In this document: in pieces, positions 23,215 to 30,532 of the stretch
Position numbering within the stretch: position 1 is the first letter of the stretch
Layout of the letters: each line of letters begins with the position of its first letter
NCBI GenBank assembly: GCA_905210485.1
Contig: CAJLXA010000017.1
Coordinates: forward strand, 1 to 35,717
Source of the DNA: an uncultured Eubacteriales bacterium
GTDB lineage: Bacteria; Bacillota; Clostridia; Oscillospirales; CAG-272
Direction of reading: 5' to 3'
Length of the DNA: 35,717 nucleotides
The notes under the pieces: model-generated
What the model saw: the letters and a program-made list of their open reading frames with translations, nothing else
What the model was told of the DNA's origin: nothing
Databases searched by the model: none
Program-made: the position numbers and the translations under genes

Positions 23215-24342
23215 ATGATTCCATTCAATGTACCTCCTTGCACCGAAGATGAAAATCTTTATGTAGCGGAGGCGATCGCCAACCGAAAAATTTGCGGTGA
23301 CGGCGCTTTTACAAAAAAATGCTCGGATATCCTTTGCGATATGACCGGGACAAAGAAAATTCTGATGACCACTTCCTGCACGCATGCATTGGAGATGGCG
23401 GCGCTCCTGTGCGACATTCATCCGGGTGACGAGGTGATCATGCCGTCGTATACGTTCGTTTCCACGGCGGACGCCTTTGTTATGCGCGGAGCCAAGGTCG
23501 TTTTCGTGGATATCCGTCCCGATACCATGAATATAGACGAAAATCTGATTGAGGCGGCAGTGACCGAACGCACAAAGGTGATTGTTCCCGTACATTATGC
23601 GGGCGTCGGTTGCGAAATGGACAAGATTATGGCCATTGCCCGGAAATACAACCTGATGGTAGTGGAGGACAATGCGCAGGGCATTACTTCCACGTATAAA
23701 GGACAACCCCTTGGAACTTTCGGCAATTTCGGTTGCCTTTCTTTTCACGAAACAAAGAATTTTTCGATGGGAGAGGGCGGCGCGTTACAGATCAACCGCG
23801 AGGAAGATGTTGAAATGGCGGAAATTATCCGCGAAAAGGGGACAAACCGTTCCAAATTCTTCCGCGGTCAGATTGACAAATACACGTGGGTGGAGTGCGG
23901 CTCTTCTTATTTGCCGAGCGAACTGAACTGCGCTTATCTGTATGCACAGCTGGTGCACGCGGACGAGATCTGCTGTGACCGTATGCATACATACAATACC
24001 TACAAAGAGTTGCTTCAGCCGCTTGCCGGACAGGGGAAGATAGAACTGCCTTATGTTCCTGCGCACTGCAAACATAATGCGCACATGTTCTTTATCAAAG
24101 CCAAGGATCTGAAAGAAAGAACCGCGCTTATCGACTATCTGAAACAGAACGGTATTCTTTCCGTATTCCACTATGTTCCGCTTCATTCCGCGCCTGCGGG
24201 CATCAAGTACGGTCGTTTCTTCGGCGAAGACCGATACACGACAAAGGAAAGCGAACGACTGGTAAGACTTCCTTTGTATTACGGCATTACGGAAGAAGAC
24301 ATATACCATGTTGCCGATAAGATCAAGGAATTCTATCGTTAA
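23215..24342 (+). CDS. rffA: dTDP-4-amino-4,6-dideoxygalactose transaminase
   Basis: 375-aa PLP enzyme of the DegT/DnrJ/EryC1 family. It is strikingly like E. coli WecE/RffA along its whole length: MIPFNVPP start, CGDGAFTKKC, GDEVIMPSYTFVSTADAFV, VDIRPDTMNIDENLIEAA, SFHETKN with the PLP lysine at 181, IREKGTNRSKFFRGQIDKYTW and GEDRYTTKESERL. It should convert dTDP-4-keto-6-deoxyglucose plus L-glutamate to dTDP-4-amino-4,6-dideoxygalactose (Fuc4N). Glutamate is the amino donor, and a GltS symporter ends this gene run. No acetyltransferase (WecD) or WecF is nearby, unlike enterobacterial common antigen loci. It begins 39 bases after the GT-C gene and is followed 10 bases later by the SMR pair. 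Confidence 0.93.
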   Translation: MIPFNVPPCTEDENLYVAEAIANRKICGDGAFTKKCSDILCDMTGTKKILMTTSCTHALEMAALLCDIHPGDEVIMPSYTFVSTADAFVMRGAKVVFVDIRPDTMNIDENLIEAAVTERTKVIVPVHYAGVGCEMDKIMAIARKYNLMVVEDNAQGITSTYKGQPLGTFGNFGCLSFHETKNFSMGEGGALQINREEDVEMAEIIREKGTNRSKFFRGQIDKYTWVECGSSYLPSELNCAYLYAQLVHADEICCDRMHTYNTYKELLQPLAGQGKIELPYVPAHCKHNAHMFFIKAKDLKERTALIDYLKQNGILSVFHYVPLHSAPAGIKYGRFFGEDRYTTKESERLVRLPLYYGITEEDIYHVADKIKEFYR

Positions 24343-24352
24343 AGAGGCAAGT

Positions 24353-24703
24353 ATGAAAGAATCTCCGAAACTGAAATACTTTATTCTGCTTCATATTATT
24401 GTTTTCCTTTATTCACTCGGCGGCATTGCTTCCAAAAATGCGGCGAAATTTCCGTTTTTTTCATGGCAATTCGTGTTGCTTTACGGACTTGTTCTTCTGA
24501 ATCTTGCGTTTTATGCGCTGATGTGGCAGCAGGTGCTGAAACATATTCCGCTGACGACTGCGTACGCCAACAAATCCGTTACCATTTTATGGGGTATGCT
24601 GATCGGATTTTTCGTTTTCGACGAAGAAATTAAGTTGTCAAAAATTCTGGGGGCGGCAATTGTCCTTGTCGGCATTTGCCTTGTGGTGACTTCCGATGAG
24701 TGA
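24353..24703 (+). CDS. SMR/EamA-type small membrane protein, first of a flippase-like pair
   Basis: 116 aa, four helices. Its size, YALMWQQVLKHIPLTTAYA and the terminal helix VGICLVVTSDE match single EamA-unit proteins such as EmrE and ArnE/ArnF. The ATG at 24353 has AGAGGC 5 bases upstream. It overlaps the next, similar-sized gene by eight bases, a layout typical of two-component SMR pairs that insert in opposite or complementary orientation. With the transaminase upstream and an ArnC-like transferase downstream, flipping of an undecaprenyl-phosphate sugar is the best guess; drug export is the alternative. Confidence 0.8.
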   Translation: MKESPKLKYFILLHIIVFLYSLGGIASKNAAKFPFFSWQFVLLYGLVLLNLAFYALMWQQVLKHIPLTTAYANKSVTILWGMLIGFFVFDEEIKLSKILGAAIVLVGICLVVTSDE

Positions 24704-25046
24704 AAAACTGCTGTATTCTCTTATTCTGCTTTGCGGCGTTTTTCTTTCCGCCGTTTCGCAGATCATTCTGAAAAAAAGCGCAATGAAAACATACGGGAGC
24801 CGTTTGGCGGAATATCTGAATCCCCGCGTGATCATTGCCTATACGATCTTTCTCGGATGTTCCTTTCTTTCGATGTATTCCCTGAAAGTCATCGACCTTT
24901 CTTTAAGTACCGTTCTTGAGTCGACAGGGTATATTTTTGTAACGATTCTCGGCGCCGTTTTTCTTAAAGAAAAAATCAGACCGAAAAAACTGATTGGTAT
25001 GGCGGTCATCGTTATCGGTATCGCCGTATTCACCATGTCATTCTGA
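24696..25046 (+). CDS. SMR/EamA-type small membrane protein, second of the pair
   Basis: 116 aa, four helices. AVSQIILKKSAMKTYG in the first helix and loop is the SMR pattern (Q-x-x-L-K-x-S); the third helix SLSTVLESTGYIFVTILGAV and the conserved FLKEKIRPKKLIGM close to the end also fit. It differs clearly from its partner, as ArnE and ArnF do. Its ATG lies inside the end of the first gene (8-base overlap), and the ArnC-like gene follows 13 bases later. Function as half of a lipid-linked sugar flippase is inferred from context. Confidence 0.82.
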   Translation: MSEKLLYSLILLCGVFLSAVSQIILKKSAMKTYGSRLAEYLNPRVIIAYTIFLGCSFLSMYSLKVIDLSLSTVLESTGYIFVTILGAVFLKEKIRPKKLIGMAVIVIGIAVFTMSF

Positions 25047-25059
25047 AAAGGAGCCGCAG

Positions 25060-26016
25060 ATGCAGATTTCCGTTATTGTACCGTGCTATAATTCCATGCC
25101 GATTTTGCGCACGATGATCGAAAAAACCACCGAGGAACTGAACGCTCTCGGTCTTACGGAGCATGAATTCATTCTTGTGAACGACTGCTCGCCGAAGCCG
25201 GAGACGCTTCCTTTTTTAAAATCCATTGCCGACGAATTTCCGTCGGTCAAAGTCGTCGATCTTGCGAAAAACGCAGGACAGGCCAACGCGCAGGTCGCCG
25301 CTCTCCATTATGTATCGGGCGACATTATTCTCAACATGGACGACGATATGCAGACGCATCCGAAAAACATTCCGGCGCTTTATAATAAACTGATGGAGGG
25401 ATATGACCTTGTTCTCGGCAGTTATATCAAAAAGCGCCATGCGTTTCACCGTCGCCTGATGACGGCGATGGATAACCGCTTTGAAGAGGTTTTTCTTAAG
25501 AAACCGAAAGATCTCAGCTTTACGAGTTTCTGGATCACCCGCAAATATATCACCGATGAAATCATCAAATACCGCAATCCGTATGCTTTTATGGAGGGAT
25601 TGTTCCTGCGCACTGCCGGGAAAATCGCCAATGTCCGTATCGAGCATTTCGACCGCAGTGAAGGAAAATCCGGCTATACCTTGAAAAAACTCTTCGGCCT
25701 GTGGTCGAATTTCACGGGATTCACCGTGCTTCCGCTACGTATTGCGGGCATTGTCGGCGGTATTACCGCATGCGGCGGTTTTATATTCGGCATTGTGACG
25801 CTGATACGGCGTATTCTGAATCCCGCCATGGCGGCAGGGTATGCTTCTCTCCTTTGCATCATGTTGTTCTTTTTCGGACTTAACATGCTGTTTGTCGGAC
25901 TTATCGGCGAGTATGTGGGACGTACCTTTATGGCCGTTAACAGCGCGCCGCAGTTCGTAATCAAGGATACCTATCATTTCGATGAAGAAAAAGATAAAAA
26001 GGAAGATACAAAATGA
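25060..26016 (+). CDS. ArnC/DPM-type family 2 glycosyltransferase
   Basis: 318 aa. The GT-A domain starts ISVIVPCYNSMPILRTMI, has VNDCSPKP, and the metal-binding DDDMQTHP at 94-101. Residues 225-285 hold two membrane helices, and GEYVGRTFMAV near 283-293 is the typical membrane-exit segment of ArnC, GtrB and dolichol-phosphate-sugar synthases; length is close to ArnC (322). These enzymes load a sugar on undecaprenyl phosphate at the inner face. Here the dTDP-Fuc4N made by the transaminase two genes upstream is the likely donor. AAGGAG is 5 bases before the ATG at 25060. It overlaps the ATP-grasp gene by four bases. Confidence 0.85.
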   Translation: MQISVIVPCYNSMPILRTMIEKTTEELNALGLTEHEFILVNDCSPKPETLPFLKSIADEFPSVKVVDLAKNAGQANAQVAALHYVSGDIILNMDDDMQTHPKNIPALYNKLMEGYDLVLGSYIKKRHAFHRRLMTAMDNRFEEVFLKKPKDLSFTSFWITRKYITDEIIKYRNPYAFMEGLFLRTAGKIANVRIEHFDRSEGKSGYTLKKLFGLWSNFTGFTVLPLRIAGIVGGITACGGFIFGIVTLIRRILNPAMAAGYASLLCIMLFFFGLNMLFVGLIGEYVGRTFMAVNSAPQFVIKDTYHFDEEKDKKEDTK

Positions 26017-27260
26017 CAGAACAGAGACTACTGATCCTCGGTTCGCTCGGCGAATTCGTGAAACTTGTAAAAGAGGCGCGTTCACGGGGGATTTATACCG
26101 TGGTATGCGACGGCTATGCCGACGGACCGGCAAAGCAGTATGCCGACAAAGCGTATAATATCGACGTACGCCGGGTGGATGATATTGTTGCCATGTGCAA
26201 AGAAGAGAAGATCAACGGAATTATGGGTACCTTTTCCGATCTTCTGTTTGAACAGATATGCAAAATTGCCGACAAGGCAAATCTGAAATGGTATGTGGCT
26301 CCGGAAATGATACCGTATTACCGCGATAAGAGCAAGGCAAAGGAACTTCTCGCTTCGCTTGGTGTTCATGTACCGAAAAATAAAGAACTTTCCCGTGAAT
26401 TCCGGGATTCCGAACTTGACGGATTTACTTTTCCTCTGGTTGCAAAGCCGGTAAACGGATACGGTTCCAAGGGGATTTTCGTAATCCATTCGATCGACGA
26501 ACTGCGCCGCCATTTTGACGATATTGTCATGCGCGGAACCGATGAAAACGTGCAGGTAGAGGAATATACCCTCGGACGAGAATATAATCTCATGTGTTGG
26601 GTGGTCGACGGAAAGGTTTACCCGCTCAGCATTGCCGACCGCCAGAAAAATCCTCAAAAGGGAGAAAACATACCGCTTCTCAACCGCGTCGCTTATCCGT
26701 CACGGGATATTGCTACGGTGCTTCAGCCGGCGGTGGACGTACTGCAAAAATTTGTGGGCTTTACAAAACAGAAGAGCGGCCCGGTTTCCATGCAGTTTTT
26801 CTATAACGACAACGGAGTCGAAGTATGCGAGATCGCGGGACGTATGTTCGGTTACGAACATGAACTGGTGACGTATTGTTCCGGTCTCGACGTGGAAAAA
26901 ATGCTGATCGACTATGTATACGATGAGGCGAGCCTGAAAAATACGGTTCTTCATCATTCTCCGTATTTCACACGGCATTACGCGGGACTTTATTTCGTCG
27001 CGGAGAACGGCAAAAAACTTGCCGATCAGAGCGGCGCCGAACAGTATTGCCGCATGCCGTATGTTGCGGAATCAATCCTGTTCTATAAGCCCGGCGAGAT
27101 CATTGACAATTACGGTCCGAAACCGTATTTTGCCCGTTATTATATCACTGCCGGAACGCGCGGCGAACTGGACGCGATAACGGACGACATGTATAAAAAT
27201 ATCCATGCCATTGACAGTGACGGAAAGGAAATCATACTGCGTCATACGTTGGAAAAATGA
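26013..27260 (+). CDS. ATP-grasp ligase of the carbamoyl-phosphate synthase-like type
   Basis: 415 aa. A Rossmann-like N-terminus (RLLILGSLGEFVKLVKEA) is followed by the ATP-grasp domain: YYRDKSKAKELLASLGV (102-118), FPLVAKPVNGYGSKGI with Lys145 and the Gly-rich loop at 149-154, the adenine-side VEEYTLGREYNLM (182-194), and the magnesium-site strand VEVCEIAGRMFG (269-280). The usual E-x-N-x-R metal motif reads E-I-A-G-R, so the Asn is replaced by Ala. ATP-grasp enzymes activate a carboxylate as acyl-phosphate and join it to an amine or thiol. With an amino-sugar made in the same operon, N-acylation or aminoacylation of that amino group is a natural hypothesis, not shown. It overlaps the ArnC-like gene by four bases. 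Confidence 0.82.
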   Translation: MTEQRLLILGSLGEFVKLVKEARSRGIYTVVCDGYADGPAKQYADKAYNIDVRRVDDIVAMCKEEKINGIMGTFSDLLFEQICKIADKANLKWYVAPEMIPYYRDKSKAKELLASLGVHVPKNKELSREFRDSELDGFTFPLVAKPVNGYGSKGIFVIHSIDELRRHFDDIVMRGTDENVQVEEYTLGREYNLMCWVVDGKVYPLSIADRQKNPQKGENIPLLNRVAYPSRDIATVLQPAVDVLQKFVGFTKQKSGPVSMQFFYNDNGVEVCEIAGRMFGYEHELVTYCSGLDVEKMLIDYVYDEASLKNTVLHHSPYFTRHYAGLYFVAENGKKLADQSGAEQYCRMPYVAESILFYKPGEIIDNYGPKPYFARYYITAGTRGELDAITDDMYKNIHAIDSDGKEIILRHTLEK

Positions 27261-27294
27261 CCGTTTGAAAAATAAAATATAAGGAGTTTCCTAT

Positions 27295-28668
27295 ATGCAG
27301 ATCAGTGCGCTTACTGTTCTTTATGATTTCTGTATCATGTCCGCCATTCTCTTTATTGCGAAGATTATCCGCAGCAAGGTCGGATTTATCCAGAATCTTT
27401 ACATTCCGGCATCACTGCTGGCCGGTTTTATCGCGCTATTGGGCGGAAAGTATTTTTTGAATATTCTGCCGTTCAGTACCGAAATATCCAATTATTCCTC
27501 CATTCTGATCGCGGTGCTTTTTGCCACGATGTTCCTCGGCAACAAAACCAAAGCGTCTTTTAAGAAGATGATGGGAAATGTCGGCGATACGTTCCTTGTC
27601 AATACGGCGGCGGAAGTCGGACAGTTCGGCGTTTTCATTCTGATCGGGGTATTTGTGCTTCCCCTGATCGTACCCGGCATTTATGAGGGCTTCGGCCTTA
27701 TGCTTCCCGCGGGCTTTATCGGCGGTCACGGCACGGCCGCGGCAATCGGGAGCGCTTTTGCGGACGGCGGTTGGGAAGACGCAAAGAGCATCGGACAGAC
27801 TTTTGCCACGATCGGTCTTCTCGTCGGTATTCTTCTCGGCGTAGTACTTATCAACATCGGCACACGGAAAAAATACACCCGTGTTATTTGCGAAGTAAAG
27901 AATCTTCCCGAAGATATGCGGACGGGTCTTGTCAAGGAAAACCGTACGCCTATGGGAGAGAATACGGTAAACCCGATGTCGATCGATCCGCTGACCTGGC
28001 ATTTGGTTCTGGTTCTGATTTCGGTGGGACTTGCCTATCTTGCCAATATGGGTCTTAAGAAATTGCTTCCTGCGGTTTCGTTCCCCGTATACGGTCTTGC
28101 TTTGATATTCGGCGCGGTCATACAGCTCATCCTCCGTCTGATCCGCATGGATGATTATGTGGACAAGCGCGTTATCACCCGTATCGGAAGTACGGCGACC
28201 GATTATCTTGTTGCTTTCGGTGTGGCCTCTATCAATATCAGCATTGTTCTGAAATATTGGCTGCCGATTCTGATTCTGGCTGTTCTCGGTACTTTATTTG
28301 CATTGTCTGTTTCGGTTTTGTGCAAATATTTCTTCCGTACTTTCTGGTTTGAACGCTTCCTCTACATTTTCGGCATGTCGACCGGCGTTATGTCGACCGG
28401 CGTGATTCTTCTCCGCATTACCGATCCCGAATTCAAAAGCGGCGTGCTTGATGACTTCGGATTTGCATGGATATTCCTTTCCGTCATTGACATGATCGTG
28501 GTTTCCGTATCTCCTGTCTTTGTCATGAAAGGCCTCGGCTGGCTCATCGGACTGATTTTCGTTGCGGCGTCGGTATTCTGTGTGGTGCTCAGCGGCATAC
28601 TGTTCGGTATCCAGAAAGATAAGGGAAATGTCATGCGTCCCGGTGAAGAGGAACGGTTGTCATCCTGA
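27295..28668 (+). CDS. gltS: Sodium/glutamate symporter family protein
   Basis: 457-aa membrane protein of the ESS family with about eleven helices in two inverted halves. The first half contains the re-entrant loop signature GFIGGHGTAAAIGSAF near residue 145, the second STGVMSTGVILLRITDP near 365. GltS imports glutamate with sodium. AAGGAG is 8 bases before the ATG, and the gap to the ATP-grasp gene is 34 bases with no promoter or terminator, so it is probably co-transcribed. Glutamate would feed the upstream transaminase and possibly the ligase. The substrate is inferred from the family. Confidence 0.88.
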   Translation: MQISALTVLYDFCIMSAILFIAKIIRSKVGFIQNLYIPASLLAGFIALLGGKYFLNILPFSTEISNYSSILIAVLFATMFLGNKTKASFKKMMGNVGDTFLVNTAAEVGQFGVFILIGVFVLPLIVPGIYEGFGLMLPAGFIGGHGTAAAIGSAFADGGWEDAKSIGQTFATIGLLVGILLGVVLINIGTRKKYTRVICEVKNLPEDMRTGLVKENRTPMGENTVNPMSIDPLTWHLVLVLISVGLAYLANMGLKKLLPAVSFPVYGLALIFGAVIQLILRLIRMDDYVDKRVITRIGSTATDYLVAFGVASINISIVLKYWLPILILAVLGTLFALSVSVLCKYFFRTFWFERFLYIFGMSTGVMSTGVILLRITDPEFKSGVLDDFGFAWIFLSVIDMIVVSVSPVFVMKGLGWLIGLIFVAASVFCVVLSGILFGIQKDKGNVMRPGEEERLSS

Positions 28669-28706
28669 TACGGGAAAATGCCTTATCGGGATTTTCCGGC
28701 AACGTC

Positions 28707-28740
28707 AATTCTCCTGCGTTTTTTCGCAGGAGAATTTTTG
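28707..28740 (+). terminator. Intrinsic terminator after gltS
   Basis: Perfect 12-bp stem (28707-28718 with 28725-28736, loop of six T) followed by a T-tract. It ends the surface-sugar transcription unit. Confidence 0.92.
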
Positions 28741-28848
28741 CCTTTGAAGAAAATTCATGATTTGTTTCTTATTTTTTCGGATAGGATGAGGTAAAATAAG
28801 ATGGCGGAATACGAATTTTTGTTGTAACTTTTTTAGAGAGGCGATTGT

Positions 28849-29676
28849 ATGAAAGAATTTATTCGGTTTATGAAGAACAGTCATGTGGAATCGTATGCCG
28901 TATTGCCGTTTTCGTCATGTCGGGTAACGCGCGCATATCTTTACGAACGAGAAGAGAATTTCCGGCCGTGCAGCGTACTTGTTTTTTTGATACCGTATTA
29001 TGCCGGAGAGACGGAAAACCTGTCCGTATACGCCGCGAGCCGCGACTACCATCTTTTTATGAAAACGTTTGAATCGGCTCTTCTGGAGGCATTGCGCAGC
29101 GATTTCCCGGAAAATCGGTTTTTGCCTTTTTCGGATCATTCTCCTATCGACGAACGGGACGCCGCCGCACGCGCCGGATTAGGGGTGATCGGTGACAACG
29201 GTCTTCTTCTCACCGAGCGCTATTCTTCGTTTGTGTTTTTGGGAGAAGTGCTTTCCGATGTATCGCCGGAATCGTTCGGATTGCCGCTTCCCGATGAAAA
29301 AATCGGACATTGTTTGCATTGCGGTGCATGCGCCGCCGCCTGTCCGACGGGTATACTACGTCATGCGGGCAATGATTGTCTGTCCGCCATTACACAGAAA
29401 AAAGGGGAACTCACCGAGGAAGAAACGGCCATGATGCGCAAGTATCACACCGTGTGGGGGTGCGATATATGCCAGAATGTTTGTCCGTATACCCGGAAAG
29501 CCAAGGCCGGCGGTACGATAGAGACGCCGATTCCGTTTTTTCATGAAGACCGCGTAACACGGCTCGACGAAGACTATCTTTTGTCTCTGAACGACAAAGA
29601 ATTTGCGGAATGCGCCTTTTCATGGAGAGGCCGGGAAGTGCCGCTCCGCAATGTACGCGCCGTCAAAAAACCGTAA
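28849..29676 (+). CDS. QueG-like iron-sulfur protein (short epoxyqueuosine reductase)
   Basis: 275 aa. DUF1730-type core with SPIDERDAAARAGLGVIGDN and TERYSSFVFLGEVLSD (about 99-143), which line the cobalamin pocket in QueG and include the likely catalytic Asp. Two 4Fe-4S motifs follow: HCLHCGACAAACPTGIL and CDICQNVCPY. QueG reduces epoxyqueuosine to queuosine in tRNA. This protein is about 100 residues shorter than E. coli QueG: the N-terminal part is trimmed and the C-terminal HEAT-like tRNA-binding region is nearly absent, a layout also seen in clostridia. Whether it acts on tRNA is therefore less certain. AGAGAGG lies upstream of the ATG; a TAAAAT at 28793 is only a possible -10. Confidence 0.82.
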   Translation: MKEFIRFMKNSHVESYAVLPFSSCRVTRAYLYEREENFRPCSVLVFLIPYYAGETENLSVYAASRDYHLFMKTFESALLEALRSDFPENRFLPFSDHSPIDERDAAARAGLGVIGDNGLLLTERYSSFVFLGEVLSDVSPESFGLPLPDEKIGHCLHCGACAAACPTGILRHAGNDCLSAITQKKGELTEEETAMMRKYHTVWGCDICQNVCPYTRKAKAGGTIETPIPFFHEDRVTRLDEDYLLSLNDKEFAECAFSWRGREVPLRNVRAVKKP

Positions 29677-29734
29677 TTCTGTAAATAAAACCGTACATAT
29701 TGACTGTTCTTACGTTTGGGAAAGGGTATGTGGA

Positions 29735-30388
29735 ATGGAACAAGAATACGGTTATTCGGCGGATAAACATATTGGCGATTTTGAAAAACGGATATTCGGC
29801 GGTGAAAAAAATGCCGTAAGTGCCGAAAAAGCATTACAGGCACGCGCGGAAGGACAGAAGCGCTTCGACCGCAAAAACTATATTCTGTATCTTGCCGATA
29901 CCGTAAAAAGCGGGCGTCTTTATGCTCTATACCGCCGCACGGGACGACTGTTTTATCCGCTTTCGCTTTTCTATCGGATTTTCCGATGGGGATTCCGCAT
30001 ATTGACTTTTATTGAAACCAGTGCTTTCCTGCTGGCCGTTTTGATTCTTGCTTTGGCGCTCCTGCCTTTTTTCCTTGTCCTGTTTGCGGCTTTTCTTTAC
30101 GGTAACACGGCCGCGGATCGCCGCGCCGCGAGACGGATTCTGCATTGGATCGGCGAGCGGGAAGTCGTCTTTTCGTTTTACGGTGAAAGCGGCAGTGCGG
30201 AACTTTTGCCCGCGAACCGGGAAATCTTTTTGTTAACGGTCTGCGAATTTCCTGCACCGGCCGGAGTACGGCGGCGCTTTTTCGTGCCGATGTATCGGCT
30301 CGGCGAAAAAAAGTGCGCCATACGCGAATCGCTGTACTTTTTATTGCGCCCCCTTTTGGAAAATCAGATCCGCGGATATGTTTATTGA
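29735..30388 (+). CDS. Uncharacterised membrane protein
   Basis: 217 aa. The charged N-terminal 75 residues look cytoplasmic and partly helical (NAVSAEKALQARAEGQKRF). A strongly hydrophobic stretch at about 105-150 (FIETSAFLLAVLILALALL, then PFFLVLFAAFLYG) makes one long or two close helices. The last 65 residues are a soluble domain with alternating strands. I do not recognise a family. The start at 29735 has AAAGGG 8 bases upstream. It lies 58 bases after the QueG-like gene and no promoter is visible, so they may be co-transcribed. No function can be assigned. Confidence 0.65.
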   Translation: MEQEYGYSADKHIGDFEKRIFGGEKNAVSAEKALQARAEGQKRFDRKNYILYLADTVKSGRLYALYRRTGRLFYPLSLFYRIFRWGFRILTFIETSAFLLAVLILALALLPFFLVLFAAFLYGNTAADRRAARRILHWIGEREVVFSFYGESGSAELLPANREIFLLTVCEFPAPAGVRRRFFVPMYRLGEKKCAIRESLYFLLRPLLENQIRGYVY

Positions 30389-30395
30389 TCCGCGG

Positions 30396-30424
30396 TTGAC
30401 TTTTTTTGTGCTTTGTGCTACAAT
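30396..30424 (+). promoter_or_regulatory. Promoter of the tadA operon
   Basis: TTGACT (30396-30401), 17-base spacer, TACAAT (30419-30424), starting eight bases after the stop of the upstream gene. Leader of about 100 bases. Confidence 0.85.
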
Positions 30425-30431
30425 ATCCATT

Positions 30432-30492
30432 GTCGGGTTATACCCGACGCTACGGTTTTTTTGCCGTTTTTTCGGAAAATCCGAAGACGGCA
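30432..30492 (+). promoter_or_regulatory. Attenuator-like leader upstream of tadA
   Basis: Three hairpins follow the start site: a 7-bp stem (30432-30438 with 30442-30448); a weak ACGG/CCGT stem (30452-30455 with 30464-30467) followed by TTTTTT; and a longer composite stem (30462-30467 with 30487-30492, inner 30471-30476 with 30480-30485). The second and third share bases and cannot form together, the logic of an attenuator. The terminator stem is only 4 bp, so the call is tentative. Confidence 0.4.
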
Positions 30493-30532
30493 GATCCTTT
30501 GCAGTTTTGCTTTTTTGAAAGGCAATGAAGAT

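Noticed and set aside
21247..27260. True Ara4N (arn) operon acquired from a Gram-negative
   Set aside because: The transaminase is of the WecE/RffA kind, not ArnB; ArnA and ArnD are absent and the GT-C protein is DUF2142-like rather than a close ArnT.
30425..30532. Signal recognition particle RNA (ffs) next to tadA
   Set aside because: ffs is often near tadA in Firmicutes, but the conserved SRP helix 8 sequences are not present in this leader.
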